DNA of 64,000 nt from Neoluteolibacter marinus (lineage in GTDB: Bacteria; Verrucomicrobiota; Verrucomicrobiia; Verrucomicrobiales; Akkermansiaceae). Shown piece by piece: positions 1 to 8,933 of the stretch. Position numbers and translations under genes: made by a program. Where the stretch lies: assembly GCF_014904755.1 (NCBI RefSeq), contig NZ_JACZFQ010000070.1, positions 1-64,000 on the forward strand, read 5' to 3'. How positions within the stretch are numbered: position 1 is the stretch's first letter; every line of letters starts with the position of its first letter. Under the pieces are notes generated by a model. It worked only from the letters and a program-made list of their open reading frames with translations. It searched no databases and was not told the origin of the DNA.

Positions 1-2723
1 GAGGACAACACGGCTTTCCAAGCATCCACCGAGGTGGAGTTCACGTTGAAGGCACCGTCGAGCAGGAGGTGGGCGGCGCTCTTGCGATAGCCGTCGGAGT
101 CGGTCACCGCGGCGACCTCTTCCGCGGGGGTCGCATTGGCGGCCGGGATGATCCGCGGGTTGAGCAGGGTCGTGTCGCCGTTGAAGAACCCTTCGGCGAG
201 CGACTCGGCGCTGCGGTTCGAACCCAGGACCGGCCCGTCGTAGCTGGAGAGGGTGGAAAAGAAGTATCCGTCCCACAGCGCATTGTTGGCGAGCCAGGCG
301 TGGTCGAGGAGCGGGTAGCCCTTGGTGCCGGCCCCCAGGATCGCGCTGGCGGGGATCATCGGGCTGGCGAAGGATTCACCGGCGGTGTAGGTGGCGCCTG
401 GCAGGAAGCCTTGGTTCGACAGTCCGGCGTGGCGGAGCTGGGCGATGTTCTGCAGCGGCATCTGCGGAATTTCATACTGCGGAGCAATGCGGGTGCCGTT
501 GGCATCGCTGTGGCCGGTGAAGAACTTGCCGCGGTTCTGGGCATCGATCGGGAACTTCACGCCCGGGGCCACCCGCTTGAGGGCCACCTCGAAGGGATGG
601 ATCGCGGGCTTGTCGGTGGTGAGGTCGATCGCCGACAGGCTGGAGGCCTGACCGCCGCTCAGCCATGGCCGCGCCGGGGTGTCGGATTCGAGGCTGGTCT
701 TCGCGTAGTAGCTGAACAGGGCGAAATACTTGGGCCCGGTGTAATCCTTGAGCTTGCTGCTGCTGCGCTGGTAGAGCTCGGTGCCGCGGTAGGGACGCTG
801 GAGCCGCAGGCCGCGGCCGTTGCCGGGGAATTGGTTGTTCGGGTCGTTGTTGAGCGCCTTGGTGAGGGTGTCGACGTCGCCGAAATCCAGGTCCAGGGAG
901 CCGCTGCGCTGTTTGCGCGAGCCTTGGACGAGGTTCACCTCGATCGACAAGCTGGTGCCAGAGGTTGCGGTCGAGGCCATCGGACCGAATTCGACATCCA
1001 CGGTGTCGCTGTCGCGGCGAAGGGTATAGACTCCCATCTTGTCATCGTCGGCGGTCAGCATTTCGTCCGGGGTCAGCCAGTCGACCCAGAATCCGACGCC
1101 GGGAGAGGGGTAGCCCGGGGCCAGGGTGATGTTGCTGGTCAGGTTGTCCTGCCAGTCGAAGGCTGAGTTCCAGGTTGCGTCGCCGCTGACCGACTCGCCG
1201 AAGACGACGGTTTCACCAGGCTCCATGATCATCGGCCTGGCCCGGCCGCTGGAGAAGGTGCTGCGGAGATTGATCCCGAAGGTCTTGGGCTGCGACGAGT
1301 TGGTGTCGTGGTAGACGTAGAGCTGGTTGAGGTGGGCCATCCTCGTCGTTTGGGGACGGCCGTTGCGATAGAAGCGGAAGCCGAGCGGCAGGTCCTTGAA
1401 GTCGATTCTCATCTCATCGAACGAGAGCGCCACGTTGTACGGGTTGTACAAGGTGATGATCGGCGAATAGATCATGTAGCACATGTAATTGTCCGCCGGG
1501 GTGGAGACGTTCTGGTCGGTGCCTCCCGCCCACGGCCCGTGGGCGTCCTGAACGACGAGGGAGAACATCATCTGGACCTTGGCCACCACCGGCATGATCA
1601 GCTGGCCGCGGGTTGCCTGCGGGGCGGTCTTGTAGGTGCGGGTGCGGCGGTCGAAGACGACCGGATTGTAGCCAGAGGGGACCGACGATTTCACCATCGG
1701 GCTGCCGCTGGTGGCGGAGAGATTCTTGTATTGGTTGGCGAAATCGAAAAGCTGCATCCAGTAGGGATTGGGCTCCTCGTTGACCGCCTTGGTGTCGTCA
1801 TAGACCCGCGCGGACGCATAGTCGGCGGGAAGGCTGCCGCCGTCGAACAAGCGGCTCAGGTCCTTGCGGAGTCCGCCCCGCGCCGAGTCGGTGAGGAGTC
1901 CGCGATGAACGGTGGTGAGTTCGTGCTGGTACTGTTGCATCTCCGGCATCTCTTCCATCACGCCGGCGGTCGGAAGTGTCAGCATCCGTGCCTGTTCCTG
2001 GCTGGCGAACCAGTCGAAGCCTTGCAGTCCGCCGATGCTCTCGATGCCCAGTCGCGCCGCGGCACCCATGGCGACCTGGTTCCTGGCATCCTCGATCTCC
2101 TCGTTCTCCTTGCGGGTGAGATCGACTTTCGCCTTTACGCCCTCGTCGAGGATTCCGTAGGCGAAGCGGCCTTCCGGAGCCCCGGACTTCCCGGTGGTAT
2201 CGACTGTCTGAGCCCGGACATATTCGTCGACCTTGCCATCGGGACCCAGCGAGCCTTCGCCGAGCAGCAGGGCACCGGTTTGCGTGTCAGGAAGATCGGC
2301 AGGAGAGGTTGAATGCTGGTTTTCCTGGCCCGAGGCGAGATAGCCTTGGAAGGAGTCGCTTTTGTCCGGGACCGGCTGTTCGGAAGTCGGCAGCTGGCCA
2401 GACCACACGCCGGTCAACCATGACGGGGCGGAATCCTCCATGATCGAGGCCGGGGCGGTGATGCGCTGGTCGGGTCCGGCGGTCTTCTGCAGTTGTCCGA
2501 TCGCCAGTGACAAGGCCAGGCGGGCATTGCTGCGGGCGATCTGCATGGCATCGCCTTGCGACGAGGCCCTGAGGGAAATGGACGACAAGGTCAGCAGGCC
2601 AACCGCGATCACGGTCAACAGGACCATGAGGGAAAGGGTGATCACCAAGGCGAAGCCCCGGCGCTGCCGGGAGCGGTGACCTGAGGGTCGTCGAGTTTGT
2701 TGGGTTGGGTTTGCGGACTTCAT
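1..2723 (-). CDS. Verru_Chthon cassette protein A, 3' end outside window
   Basis: The frame is open from the ATG at 2721-2723 to the left edge (907 codons), so the C-terminus is missing. The N-terminus has a basic stretch, then a type IV pilin-like segment (R-G-F-A-L-V-I-T-L-S-L-M-V-L-L) and a single membrane helix at about residues 23-45, followed by a long extracellular-type region. The part nearest the edge reads DGAFNVNSTSVDAWKAVLS, a phrase typical of Verru_Chthon cassette protein A. In this family the protein is usually encoded with further pilin-like cassette proteins and is thought to belong to a pseudopilin-like export or surface system; its biochemical role is unknown. Any partner genes would lie to the left of the window. 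There is no clear Shine-Dalgarno sequence. The gene diverges from the histidine kinase at 3395. Confidence is high for family, low for function. Confidence 0.85.
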   Translation of the reverse strand, partial: MKSANPTQQTRRPSGHRSRQRRGFALVITLSLMVLLTVIAVGLLTLSSISLRASSQGDAMQIARSNARLALSLAIGQLQKTAGPDQRITAPASIMEDSAPSWLTGVWSGQLPTSEQPVPDKSDSFQGYLASGQENQHSTSPADLPDTQTGALLLGEGSLGPDGKVDEYVRAQTVDTTGKSGAPEGRFAYGILDEGVKAKVDLTRKENEEIEDARNQVAMGAAARLGIESIGGLQGFDWFASQEQARMLTLPTAGVMEEMPEMQQYQHELTTVHRGLLTDSARGGLRKDLSRLFDGGSLPADYASARVYDDTKAVNEEPNPYWMQLFDFANQYKNLSATSGSPMVKSSVPSGYNPVVFDRRTRTYKTAPQATRGQLIMPVVAKVQMMFSLVVQDAHGPWAGGTDQNVSTPADNYMCYMIYSPIITLYNPYNVALSFDEMRIDFKDLPLGFRFYRNGRPQTTRMAHLNQLYVYHDTNSSQPKTFGINLRSTFSSGRARPMIMEPGETVVFGESVSGDATWNSAFDWQDNLTSNITLAPGYPSPGVGFWVDWLTPDEMLTADDDKMGVYTLRRDSDTVDVEFGPMASTATSGTSLSIEVNLVQGSRKQRSGSLDLDFGDVDTLTKALNNDPNNQFPGNGRGLRLQRPYRGTELYQRSSSKLKDYTGPKYFALFSYYAKTSLESDTPARPWLSGGQASSLSAIDLTTDKPAIHPFEVALKRVAPGVKFPIDAQNRGKFFTGHSDANGTRIAPQYEIPQMPLQNIAQLRHAGLSNQGFLPGATYTAGESFASPMIPASAILGAGTKGYPLLDHAWLANNALWDGYFFSTLSSYDGPVLGSNRSAESLAEGFFNGDTTLLNPRIIPAANATPAEEVAAVTDSDGYRKSAAHLLLDGAFNVNSTSVDAWKAVLS

Positions 2724-2783
2724 GAGATGGTTTTTTTGAATGTAGCCCATAACAGGTTGCTGTGAATACAAATTGAATACACC

Positions 2784-2797
2784 TACCCAAATGGGGG
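2784..2797. promoter_or_regulatory. Candidate NarL-type operator half/degenerate site
   Basis: The sequence TACCCAAATGGGGG repeats the core of the better inverted repeat at 3336-3349. It lies 61 bases upstream of the start of the minus-strand Verru_Chthon gene. NarL-family regulators bind TACYYMT-like heptamers in inverted repeat, and a NarL/LuxR-type regulator is encoded at 6499. Binding is inference. Confidence 0.35.
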
Positions 2798-3335
2798 AGT
2801 GCATCGGTTGGATTCGCAGATTCCGGAAGCGCGGGCCTTCACACCTTCAGATGCCCGCTTCCACGAGCACATTAGGGAGAAAAGCACTGCTCCATCGAAA
2901 TGACTGAAAGACTTCAACTCTGACCACGATAGCTGACATTTGCGCGAAAAGGATTGCGATTTTGCGGATCAAAAATGTCGAAGTTTGCCCGCCGCACCTA
3001 GGTTTTCAGGGCGTGTGAACCTTGGTGAGAGCAGGGATTCTCACGAGACTTTGCGAAAAAAGTCATTCGGGGGGAGCTCAGGGTTCCCTTGGAGCCATTG
3101 CGAAAGTGGGTCTCGCGCCGGGAAATGAAGCAGTATTTGCCATGTAAATTCCGTTTCGGCTGGAAGTCGGTCGCCCGAGCAGCCTCGTGGTCGCAGGCAA
3201 CCGGGGCTGACGTCCCCCCGGAGCGCCGGTTGCTCCCTCGGATCGTTGCTGCGGTTGGGGCAAGGGACGCCGGGAGGAGCTCAACCGCGGGCCGCCGGCG
3301 ATCCAACCGCGCTTCTTCGAACGGGGCGGGGCGTC

Positions 3336-3349
3336 TACCCAAATGGGTA
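3336..3349. promoter_or_regulatory. NarL-like inverted repeat operator candidate
   Basis: TACCCAAATGGGTA is two head-to-head TACCCAA/ATGGGTA heptamers, a near-perfect 14-base inverted repeat. It lies 45 bases before the GTG start of the histidine kinase whose partner regulator has a NarL/LuxR helix-turn-helix. Autoregulation of the two-component operon is the simplest inference. Confidence 0.5.
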
Positions 3350-3380
3350 GCGGCTCCGAATTTCTCATTGGAGCACGGCG

Positions 3381-3389
3381 GAGGAGGGG
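3381..3389 (+). promoter_or_regulatory. Ribosome binding site fixing the GTG start at 3395
   Basis: GAGGAGGGG lies 5 bases upstream of the in-frame GTG at 3395. The alternative ATG codons at 3407 and 3413 are 17 or more bases away, and the frame further upstream has no such signal, so the GTG is preferred. Confidence 0.6.
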
Positions 3390-3394
3390 CCACG

Positions 3395-6300
3395 GTGCCG
3401 GATTCGATGGTGATGGCGAAAGGCCGAGATTCCAGACCGCGGCGGAAGTGGAGACAGGTCATGACGGCCTGCCTCGCGTGGATGGTCGGTGCGATGGTGG
3501 CTGCGGCCGATTCGAAGGAGCGGTGGCTGGGTCATCTCGGCGAGGAACTCAGCCAGGGCGGGGTTTTTTCCGGTGCCATGTCGGGCAAGATTCTGGATCT
3601 CAATCCGGCGAAGGGCCTGATCGCTCTGGCGGACGCTTCAGGGGCGGAGATCCTGCGGCTGCCGGTGGACGAGGCGGCATGGCAGGGGCTGGAGGTGGGA
3701 GTTTGGGTGGAAATCGAATTCCGGAATAGCCACCTGCAGCGGGACGCCGATGCGATCCATGGCGGAGCGCTGGTGGACCTCGATGGGTGGCACGCCTTGC
3801 AGAAAGGGCAGGCGGTTGCCTCGCTGTCGAAGGGGATGCACCGCATCCGGATCTCTTGGTTCAATGCCTACCTGCCCGCCGAGCTGAGGGTGGAAATCTC
3901 GGGGCCGGGTTCCGGGAGCGGACCGGTCCCCGCCTCGATGCTGTGGCACCTGCCCGCGGAAGGTGAAGCCCCCGAGCCGGGATTGCAGTACGAGGCTTTC
4001 CGGATTCCGAAGGCGGCGATGCTGTCCGACCTCGAAGGGGTGGCTCCTTTTGAAAGCGGGGTGATCCACGAGATCGGGCTTGGGGTGGCCGGGGGGAAGG
4101 ACAACGTGGCGCTCAAGCTCGAAGGACTGCTTTCGGTGCCGGAAGATGGCGACTACACGCTGACCCTGGTGAGCGATGACGGCGCGAGGCTGGAGGTGGA
4201 GGAGGATGCCCCGGAAATCCGTCTTCTCCCGGGAGCCCCTGTCCGTGGCCCGTTGCCCGAATCTCCGGCACGGGAATCCGCCGCATGGAAAACGCTAAGT
4301 GGGCGCGCGGTGTTCGTGTCGCGAGAGGGCGAGGGAATGTCGATCCAGCTTGAGAGCGGGGGCAAGGAGTCGGAGGTGCGGGTGCTGGACGCGGAGGGGC
4401 TGGACGAGATTTCGCTGCAAGGGCGGAGGCTGACGGTCTCGGGTCTGGCCGGGGAGGACGGGATGAGGGTTTTGGGGGCTTCCGGCGTGAGGAGCGAGGT
4501 GGCGGATCCGGTGGATCACCAGTTGCTGACCAAAATCATGGAGGTGCGCGAACTCGGCGTGGCACAGGCGGCGTCGGGGCTCCGGGTGAGCCTGCAGGGC
4601 GTGGTGACGATGTCGACCTACCGCTCGCTGGTGATCCAGGACGAAAGTGGCGGTGCGTTCGTGGTCCACGAAAACCTCGGATCTCCCAGGATGCCGCGGC
4701 CCGGCGAGATCTGGAGCATCGAGGGCAAGACCGCGCGCGGGGACTTCTCGCCGGTGGTGGTCGCTGAGCGTTCGCGGTTCGTGAGGCGAGGCTCGTTGCC
4801 TCCGCCGCAGCGGCCCCGGTGGGAGCAGTTGCTCAACGGCAGCCTGGACGCCGAGTGGGTGGAAATCGAGGGCGTGATTACTTCGTTTGGGGAAGGAAGT
4901 GTCGAGCTTTTGACCCGCGAAGGCTTCATCACGATCGGGGAGCGCATGTTCTATCCCATGGTCCGCGAGCTGCGGGATCCGGACAGGAAGTTGCGACTGA
5001 CCGGCAGCCGGGTCCGCTTCCGGGGGGTGTTTGCGACAAGCTGGGACGTTGGCCTCGGGCGACTGCATCCGGGACTTATCCATCTCGGCAACGCCACCAT
5101 GGCGATCGATCAGGCGGGACCGGCGGACCCGTCCGAGGTGCCCTTGGTGGAGATTCCCGACCTTTGGAGTTTTGCATCGAAATCGAAAGCGCTCGACCGG
5201 GTCCGGCTGAAGGTTCAGCTGATGGCCCGCGGGAGCGACATGTGCGTCATGTCGGATGGACAGAGGAGCCTGAGGCTGCTGACCGGCGAAGCACTGGACG
5301 CCGAGCCTGGAGACCTGGTCGAGGTGACGGGGTTTCCCCGGGTCGGAGCGATCTCGCCGTATCTCCTGCATCCGATGATTTCGCGGTCGGAACCGGGGGC
5401 AATGCCGGCTGCCCGGGAGGTCTCCGGCGAGGACCTCCTGGATGCAACGCTTGACGGCCGGGTGGTGGAACTGACGGGCACGGTGCTGAGCGACACCTTG
5501 CGGAAAGAAGAGCGGGTGCTGGAGATGCGTTCGGGCAAGCAACGGTTTTTCGCGGTCGTGAACGGAGCGGTTGGTCCCGATGACCCGCTGAGAGGGGACA
5601 CCACGATCCGGGCCCGGGGTGTCTATGTGGCGGGCTGGCCCGATGCGGCGCCGGGCGTCGAGGGTCCCTTCGAACTGCATCTGGTCGAGGCGGATGCCAT
5701 CAAGGTCTTGAAGTCGCCGCCGTGGTGGACGACGCGGCGACTGGTGCTGCTGGTGACCGCTCTGCTGGGCGGGCTCGCGCTGGTGCTGGTGTGGGTGATG
5801 ATGCTGCGCCGGCAGGTCACGCAGCGGACCTCGATGCTGGCGATCGGCATCCGCGAGAAGGAGCACGCGGAAAGCGAGCGCATGCTCGAGGAAGAACGTG
5901 CCCGGGTGGCCAGGGACCTGCACGATGAGTTGGGTGCGGGACTGACGGAGATCGGCATGCTCGGGTCCCTGCTGAAGCATCCCGGGATCGACGAGGGCAC
6001 CCGGATGCAACATGCCGAGACGCTGGGCGAAACCAGCGCGTCGTTGGTTTCGGGACTCGACGAGATCGTCTGGGCGGTCAACCCGCGCTACGACTCGATC
6101 CAGGATTCGGCCAGCTACCTGTGGCTGTATGCCTCCCGCATGCTGAAGCCGGCGGGGATCGAGTGCCGTTTCGAGCAGTCCGGCGAGATTCCGTTCCGGC
6201 GCTTCGGTTCACGCCGGAGGCACTCGCTCTTCCTCGCGTTCAAGGAGGCCCTTAACAATGTCGTGCGGCACTCCCGCGGAACTGCGGTGGATTTGTCGAT

Positions 6301-6502
6301 CGGCGTCGAGAACGAAGCGGTCGTGGTGACGGTCGCCGACAACGGCCGCGGCTTTGATGCCGATGCCGGCAATGCGGTCGGGAGCGACGGCCTCGCGGGC
6401 ATGCGGGAGCGCATGCGCCAGTTCGGCGGCGACTGTAGCATCGAGAGTCACGCGGACCGCGGAACTACGGTGCGTCTGGTATTACCTTTGCGAGATTCAT
6501 GA
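3395..6502 (+). CDS. Exported-sensor histidine kinase (HisKA_3/NarX-like)
   Basis: A protein of 1035 residues. A basic N-terminus and hydrophobic signal segment (about residues 14-38) lead into a roughly 730-residue periplasmic region. Its first part looks PA14-like (SVPEDGDYTLTLVSDDGARL near residue 250). It is followed by at least two OB-fold-like beta repeats (LQGVVTMSTYRSLVIQDESG; IEGVITSFGEGSVELL). One membrane helix at about 778-803 precedes a HisKA_3 dimerisation/phosphoacceptor segment RVARDLHDELGAGLTE (His about 843) and a HATPase_c domain with NNVVRHS (N-box), DNGRGFD (G1) and DGLAGMRERM. It should sense an extracytoplasmic, possibly glycan-type ligand and phosphorylate the regulator encoded next, whose ATG overlaps this stop (ATGA). 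The ligand is unknown. Confidence 0.88.
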   Translation: MPDSMVMAKGRDSRPRRKWRQVMTACLAWMVGAMVAAADSKERWLGHLGEELSQGGVFSGAMSGKILDLNPAKGLIALADASGAEILRLPVDEAAWQGLEVGVWVEIEFRNSHLQRDADAIHGGALVDLDGWHALQKGQAVASLSKGMHRIRISWFNAYLPAELRVEISGPGSGSGPVPASMLWHLPAEGEAPEPGLQYEAFRIPKAAMLSDLEGVAPFESGVIHEIGLGVAGGKDNVALKLEGLLSVPEDGDYTLTLVSDDGARLEVEEDAPEIRLLPGAPVRGPLPESPARESAAWKTLSGRAVFVSREGEGMSIQLESGGKESEVRVLDAEGLDEISLQGRRLTVSGLAGEDGMRVLGASGVRSEVADPVDHQLLTKIMEVRELGVAQAASGLRVSLQGVVTMSTYRSLVIQDESGGAFVVHENLGSPRMPRPGEIWSIEGKTARGDFSPVVVAERSRFVRRGSLPPPQRPRWEQLLNGSLDAEWVEIEGVITSFGEGSVELLTREGFITIGERMFYPMVRELRDPDRKLRLTGSRVRFRGVFATSWDVGLGRLHPGLIHLGNATMAIDQAGPADPSEVPLVEIPDLWSFASKSKALDRVRLKVQLMARGSDMCVMSDGQRSLRLLTGEALDAEPGDLVEVTGFPRVGAISPYLLHPMISRSEPGAMPAAREVSGEDLLDATLDGRVVELTGTVLSDTLRKEERVLEMRSGKQRFFAVVNGAVGPDDPLRGDTTIRARGVYVAGWPDAAPGVEGPFELHLVEADAIKVLKSPPWWTTRRLVLLVTALLGGLALVLVWVMMLRRQVTQRTSMLAIGIREKEHAESERMLEEERARVARDLHDELGAGLTEIGMLGSLLKHPGIDEGTRMQHAETLGETSASLVSGLDEIVWAVNPRYDSIQDSASYLWLYASRMLKPAGIECRFEQSGEIPFRRFGSRRRHSLFLAFKEALNNVVRHSRGTAVDLSIGVENEAVVVTVADNGRGFDADAGNAVGSDGLAGMRERMRQFGGDCSIESHADRGTTVRLVLPLRDS

Positions 6503-7134
6503 ACGAGAAGACCCCAGTCGCTGTAGTCGAGGACAGCCGCACCACCCGTGAGGCGATGAAGTCGATCATCGACCTCGCGCCGGACCTCGAGTGCGTGACG
6601 ACCTGCGCGAACGGCGAGGAGGCATTGAAGTACTTGCCGAAGATCAAGCCACGGATCGTGCTGATGGACATCCAGCTGCCGGGGATTTCCGGGATCGATT
6701 GCGTCGGCGAGCTCAAGAAGTTGCTGCCGGACGTGCTGGTGATCATGGTGACGGTCTACGAGGATCCCGTGCGCATTTTCAGCGCGCTGCGGGCGGGGGC
6801 TTGCGGCTATCTGCTGAAGCGCTCGAAGGTTTCCGAGATCCTCGGCGCCATCCGCGATGTCCGTGCCGGCGGCGGGGCGATGAGTGGGGACGTGACCATG
6901 AAAGTGATCCAGTCGTTCGCCAAGAAGGACGCATGGCGCGAGGAGATCGAGGCGTTGACGCGCCGTGAAACCGAGGTGCTCGAGCTCGTCGCGTTCGGCT
7001 TGGGAAACAAGGAAATCGCCACGCGTTTGCAGTTCTCGGTCGAGGCGGTGCGCTGGCATTTGAAGAATATTTACACCAAGCTCAACGTCCATACGCGCAC
7101 GGAAGCCGCGCTGAAATTCCGGGGCGACGGATGA
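6499..7134 (+). CDS. NarL/LuxR-family response regulator
   Basis: A protein of 211 residues, overlapping the kinase stop by four bases, so translationally coupled. The receiver domain has the acidic pair E11/D12, the phosphoacceptor D57 in PRIVLMDIQLPG, and the conserved Lys in YLLKRS. A LuxR-type helix-turn-helix occupies about residues 145-205 (LTRRETEVLELVAFGLGNKE followed by a recognition helix in SVEAVRWHLKNIYTKL). Family members bind DNA as dimers after phosphorylation. Candidate sites are the inverted repeats at 3336-3349 and 2784-2797. Plausible targets are its own operon, the divergent Verru_Chthon gene and the secreted-protein genes downstream; this is inference. Confidence 0.92.
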   Translation: MNEKTPVAVVEDSRTTREAMKSIIDLAPDLECVTTCANGEEALKYLPKIKPRIVLMDIQLPGISGIDCVGELKKLLPDVLVIMVTVYEDPVRIFSALRAGACGYLLKRSKVSEILGAIRDVRAGGGAMSGDVTMKVIQSFAKKDAWREEIEALTRRETEVLELVAFGLGNKEIATRLQFSVEAVRWHLKNIYTKLNVHTRTEAALKFRGDG

Positions 7135-7223
7135 GCGGATTTCTCCGCAATTGGGGAGGTAGGCGCTCCCTTATCGCGTCCTAGCGTCGCAATTGGCTCG
7201 CATCAGGCGGGCGATTGCATCGC

Positions 7224-8900
7224 ATGAGGAAACCCCAGTCATATCGGAGAAAAGTATCAGGACTTCTGTTGTCGTTGACCGGCGTGCTCGCCCTGGCGGG
7301 CCCGGGTGGGGCGAAGGAGGAAACGGCGGACATCGTCAACATCATCAACTTCATCCGCGGCGTCGAACCGCGGACGCAGATGGACCTGGTGGAACCGGTC
7401 CGCGAGCAGCTGGCACTGGGAAAGAAGCACCGTCTGCCGACGACCTGGCTCATCCAGTACGACGCGCTCATCAAGCCGGAGTTCACCGACCTGCTCAAAC
7501 GGGAAATGAACGCCGGCGACGAGATCGGCGCTTGGCTGGAAGTTGTGCAGCCGCAGGTCGAGGCCGCGGGCTTGAAGTGGCGCGGGCGCTTTCCCTGGGA
7601 CTGGCACACCGACGTCGGCTTCACCCAGGGCTATGCGGTCAAGGATCGCATCAAGCTCCTCGATCTCTACATGGAGAAGTTCCAGGAGGTTTTCGGCAAG
7701 CTGCCCGAGTCGGTCGGCTGCTGGATTCTCGATGCCCCGACGCTCAATCACCTCCGCGACGAGTACGGCATCATCGCCGCGTGCAACTGCAAGGACCAGA
7801 GCGGCACCGACGGCTACACCTTGTGGGGCGGCTATTGGAACCAGGCCTACTATCCCAGCCGGCTGAACGCCTACATGCCGGCGCAAACGAAAGCCCGGCA
7901 GCTCGACGTGCCCGTGTTCCGCATGCTCGGCAGCGATCCGGTGCACCAGTACGACCACGGGATCGGCACCACCTGGCAAGGGGTCGTGACGCTCGAGCCG
8001 GTCTATCGCCCGGGCGGGGGAGATCCATCGTGGGTCGACTGGTTCTTCAACACGAACTTCAACCGCCCGAGTCTCGGCTTCTCCTACATGCAGGCCGGTC
8101 AGGAGAATTCGTTCGGCTGGCCGGCGATGTCCGCCGGATTGATCGACCAGTATGCCAAGCTGGCCGCGTTGCGGGACGAGGGGAAGATCCGCGTGGAGAC
8201 GCTCGCGGCATCGGGACAATGGTTCGCTTCCAAGTATGAGACCACCCCGGCGACCGCGGTGGTGGCCATGGAGGACGCGGCGGAGGAAGCGAACCGGAGC
8301 ATCTGGTACGAGAGCCGGTTCTACCGGGTGAACTTCTCATGGGAGAGAGACCGGTGGCGCATCCGTGACCTGCATCGCTTCAACGAGAACTACGAGGAGC
8401 GTTATCTCCATCGCAGGGTTGAGGGACCGACGGCCATCTACGACACCTTGCCGGTCCTGGACGGGTTCCACTGGAGCAGGCAGGGGGAACTGGCGGGCAT
8501 CCGCGCGGTCGTCCATGAAAAGGGGGAGTCCCGGCCGCTGCTGACCAAGGGCGAGCCCAGGGTCGAGGAAACCAGTCCCGAGTCGCTCGCGATCACCTGT
8601 AACCTGGCCGCAGGGGGCGTTCTCCGGGTCACCTGTGAGCCCACCCGGCTTCACCTCCAGTTGACGGGCGATGCCGCTCCCGCCGATTGGGGACTGGAGC
8701 TGGGCTGGGCGGACGGGGTGAAGATCCCGGTCACGCGGGTCGGCAGGCACGGGATCGATTTCCGCCACGAGGGCTTCAGCTACTCGCTCGATTGCGGGTC
8801 CAGCGGCGTTTCGCGCGCCAAGGATGCAAACCGGATCTCCATCGGGAGCACCCGGGGATCGGTGGAGTTCGACTTCGCCTCCGGCTCTTCCGGGTCATGA
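7224..8900 (+). CDS. Exported polysaccharide-deacetylase-like protein (DUF3863-like)
   Basis: A protein of 558 residues starting at the ATG at 7224 (a TTG nine bases upstream is in frame). A signal peptide (about residues 1-29, basic then LLLSLTGVLALAGPGG) is followed by a region that looks like a TIM-barrel-like carbohydrate-active fold. Visible features are the TWLIQYDAL strand, WDWHTDVGFTQGYAVKDRIK, SVGCWILDAPTLNHLRDEYG and a long C-terminal beta region. The layout (strand ending in YDAL, later W-D-x-H, then C-W-x-x-D) recalls proteins annotated as DUF3863, which resemble polysaccharide deacetylases and GH57-type enzymes. I cannot assign catalytic residues with confidence. It follows the two-component operon by 89 bases and precedes further secreted proteins, so a role in extracellular glycan processing is plausible. 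Confidence 0.55.
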   Translation: MRKPQSYRRKVSGLLLSLTGVLALAGPGGAKEETADIVNIINFIRGVEPRTQMDLVEPVREQLALGKKHRLPTTWLIQYDALIKPEFTDLLKREMNAGDEIGAWLEVVQPQVEAAGLKWRGRFPWDWHTDVGFTQGYAVKDRIKLLDLYMEKFQEVFGKLPESVGCWILDAPTLNHLRDEYGIIAACNCKDQSGTDGYTLWGGYWNQAYYPSRLNAYMPAQTKARQLDVPVFRMLGSDPVHQYDHGIGTTWQGVVTLEPVYRPGGGDPSWVDWFFNTNFNRPSLGFSYMQAGQENSFGWPAMSAGLIDQYAKLAALRDEGKIRVETLAASGQWFASKYETTPATAVVAMEDAAEEANRSIWYESRFYRVNFSWERDRWRIRDLHRFNENYEERYLHRRVEGPTAIYDTLPVLDGFHWSRQGELAGIRAVVHEKGESRPLLTKGEPRVEETSPESLAITCNLAAGGVLRVTCEPTRLHLQLTGDAAPADWGLELGWADGVKIPVTRVGRHGIDFRHEGFSYSLDCGSSGVSRAKDANRISIGSTRGSVEFDFASGSSGS

Positions 8901-8933
8901 GGAATTTCTTCATCCAGACGAAAACCAAAAACC

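Larger units (their letters stand above)
2724..3394. other. 671-base divergent intergenic region
   Basis: No convincing gene is visible here. It separates the minus-strand Verru_Chthon gene from the plus-strand histidine kinase. It contains two TACCCAAATGGG-type sites (2784-2797 and 3336-3349) and an imperfect hairpin at 2825-2862 (GGAAGCGCGGGC pairing with GCCCGCTTCC across a 16-base loop). Short open frames in the right half have no recognisable protein features and no ribosome binding site. Confidence 0.6.

Noticed and set aside
3089-3394. Upstream extension of the histidine kinase frame
   Set aside because: Extension lacks signal-peptide or domain features, and a good ribosome binding site at 3381-3389 fits the GTG at 3395.
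4295-6013. 572-codon open frame antisense to the histidine kinase
   Set aside because: Composition is Arg/His/Pro/Gln-rich, typical of a GC-rich shadow frame. The plus-strand protein has complete kinase motifs.
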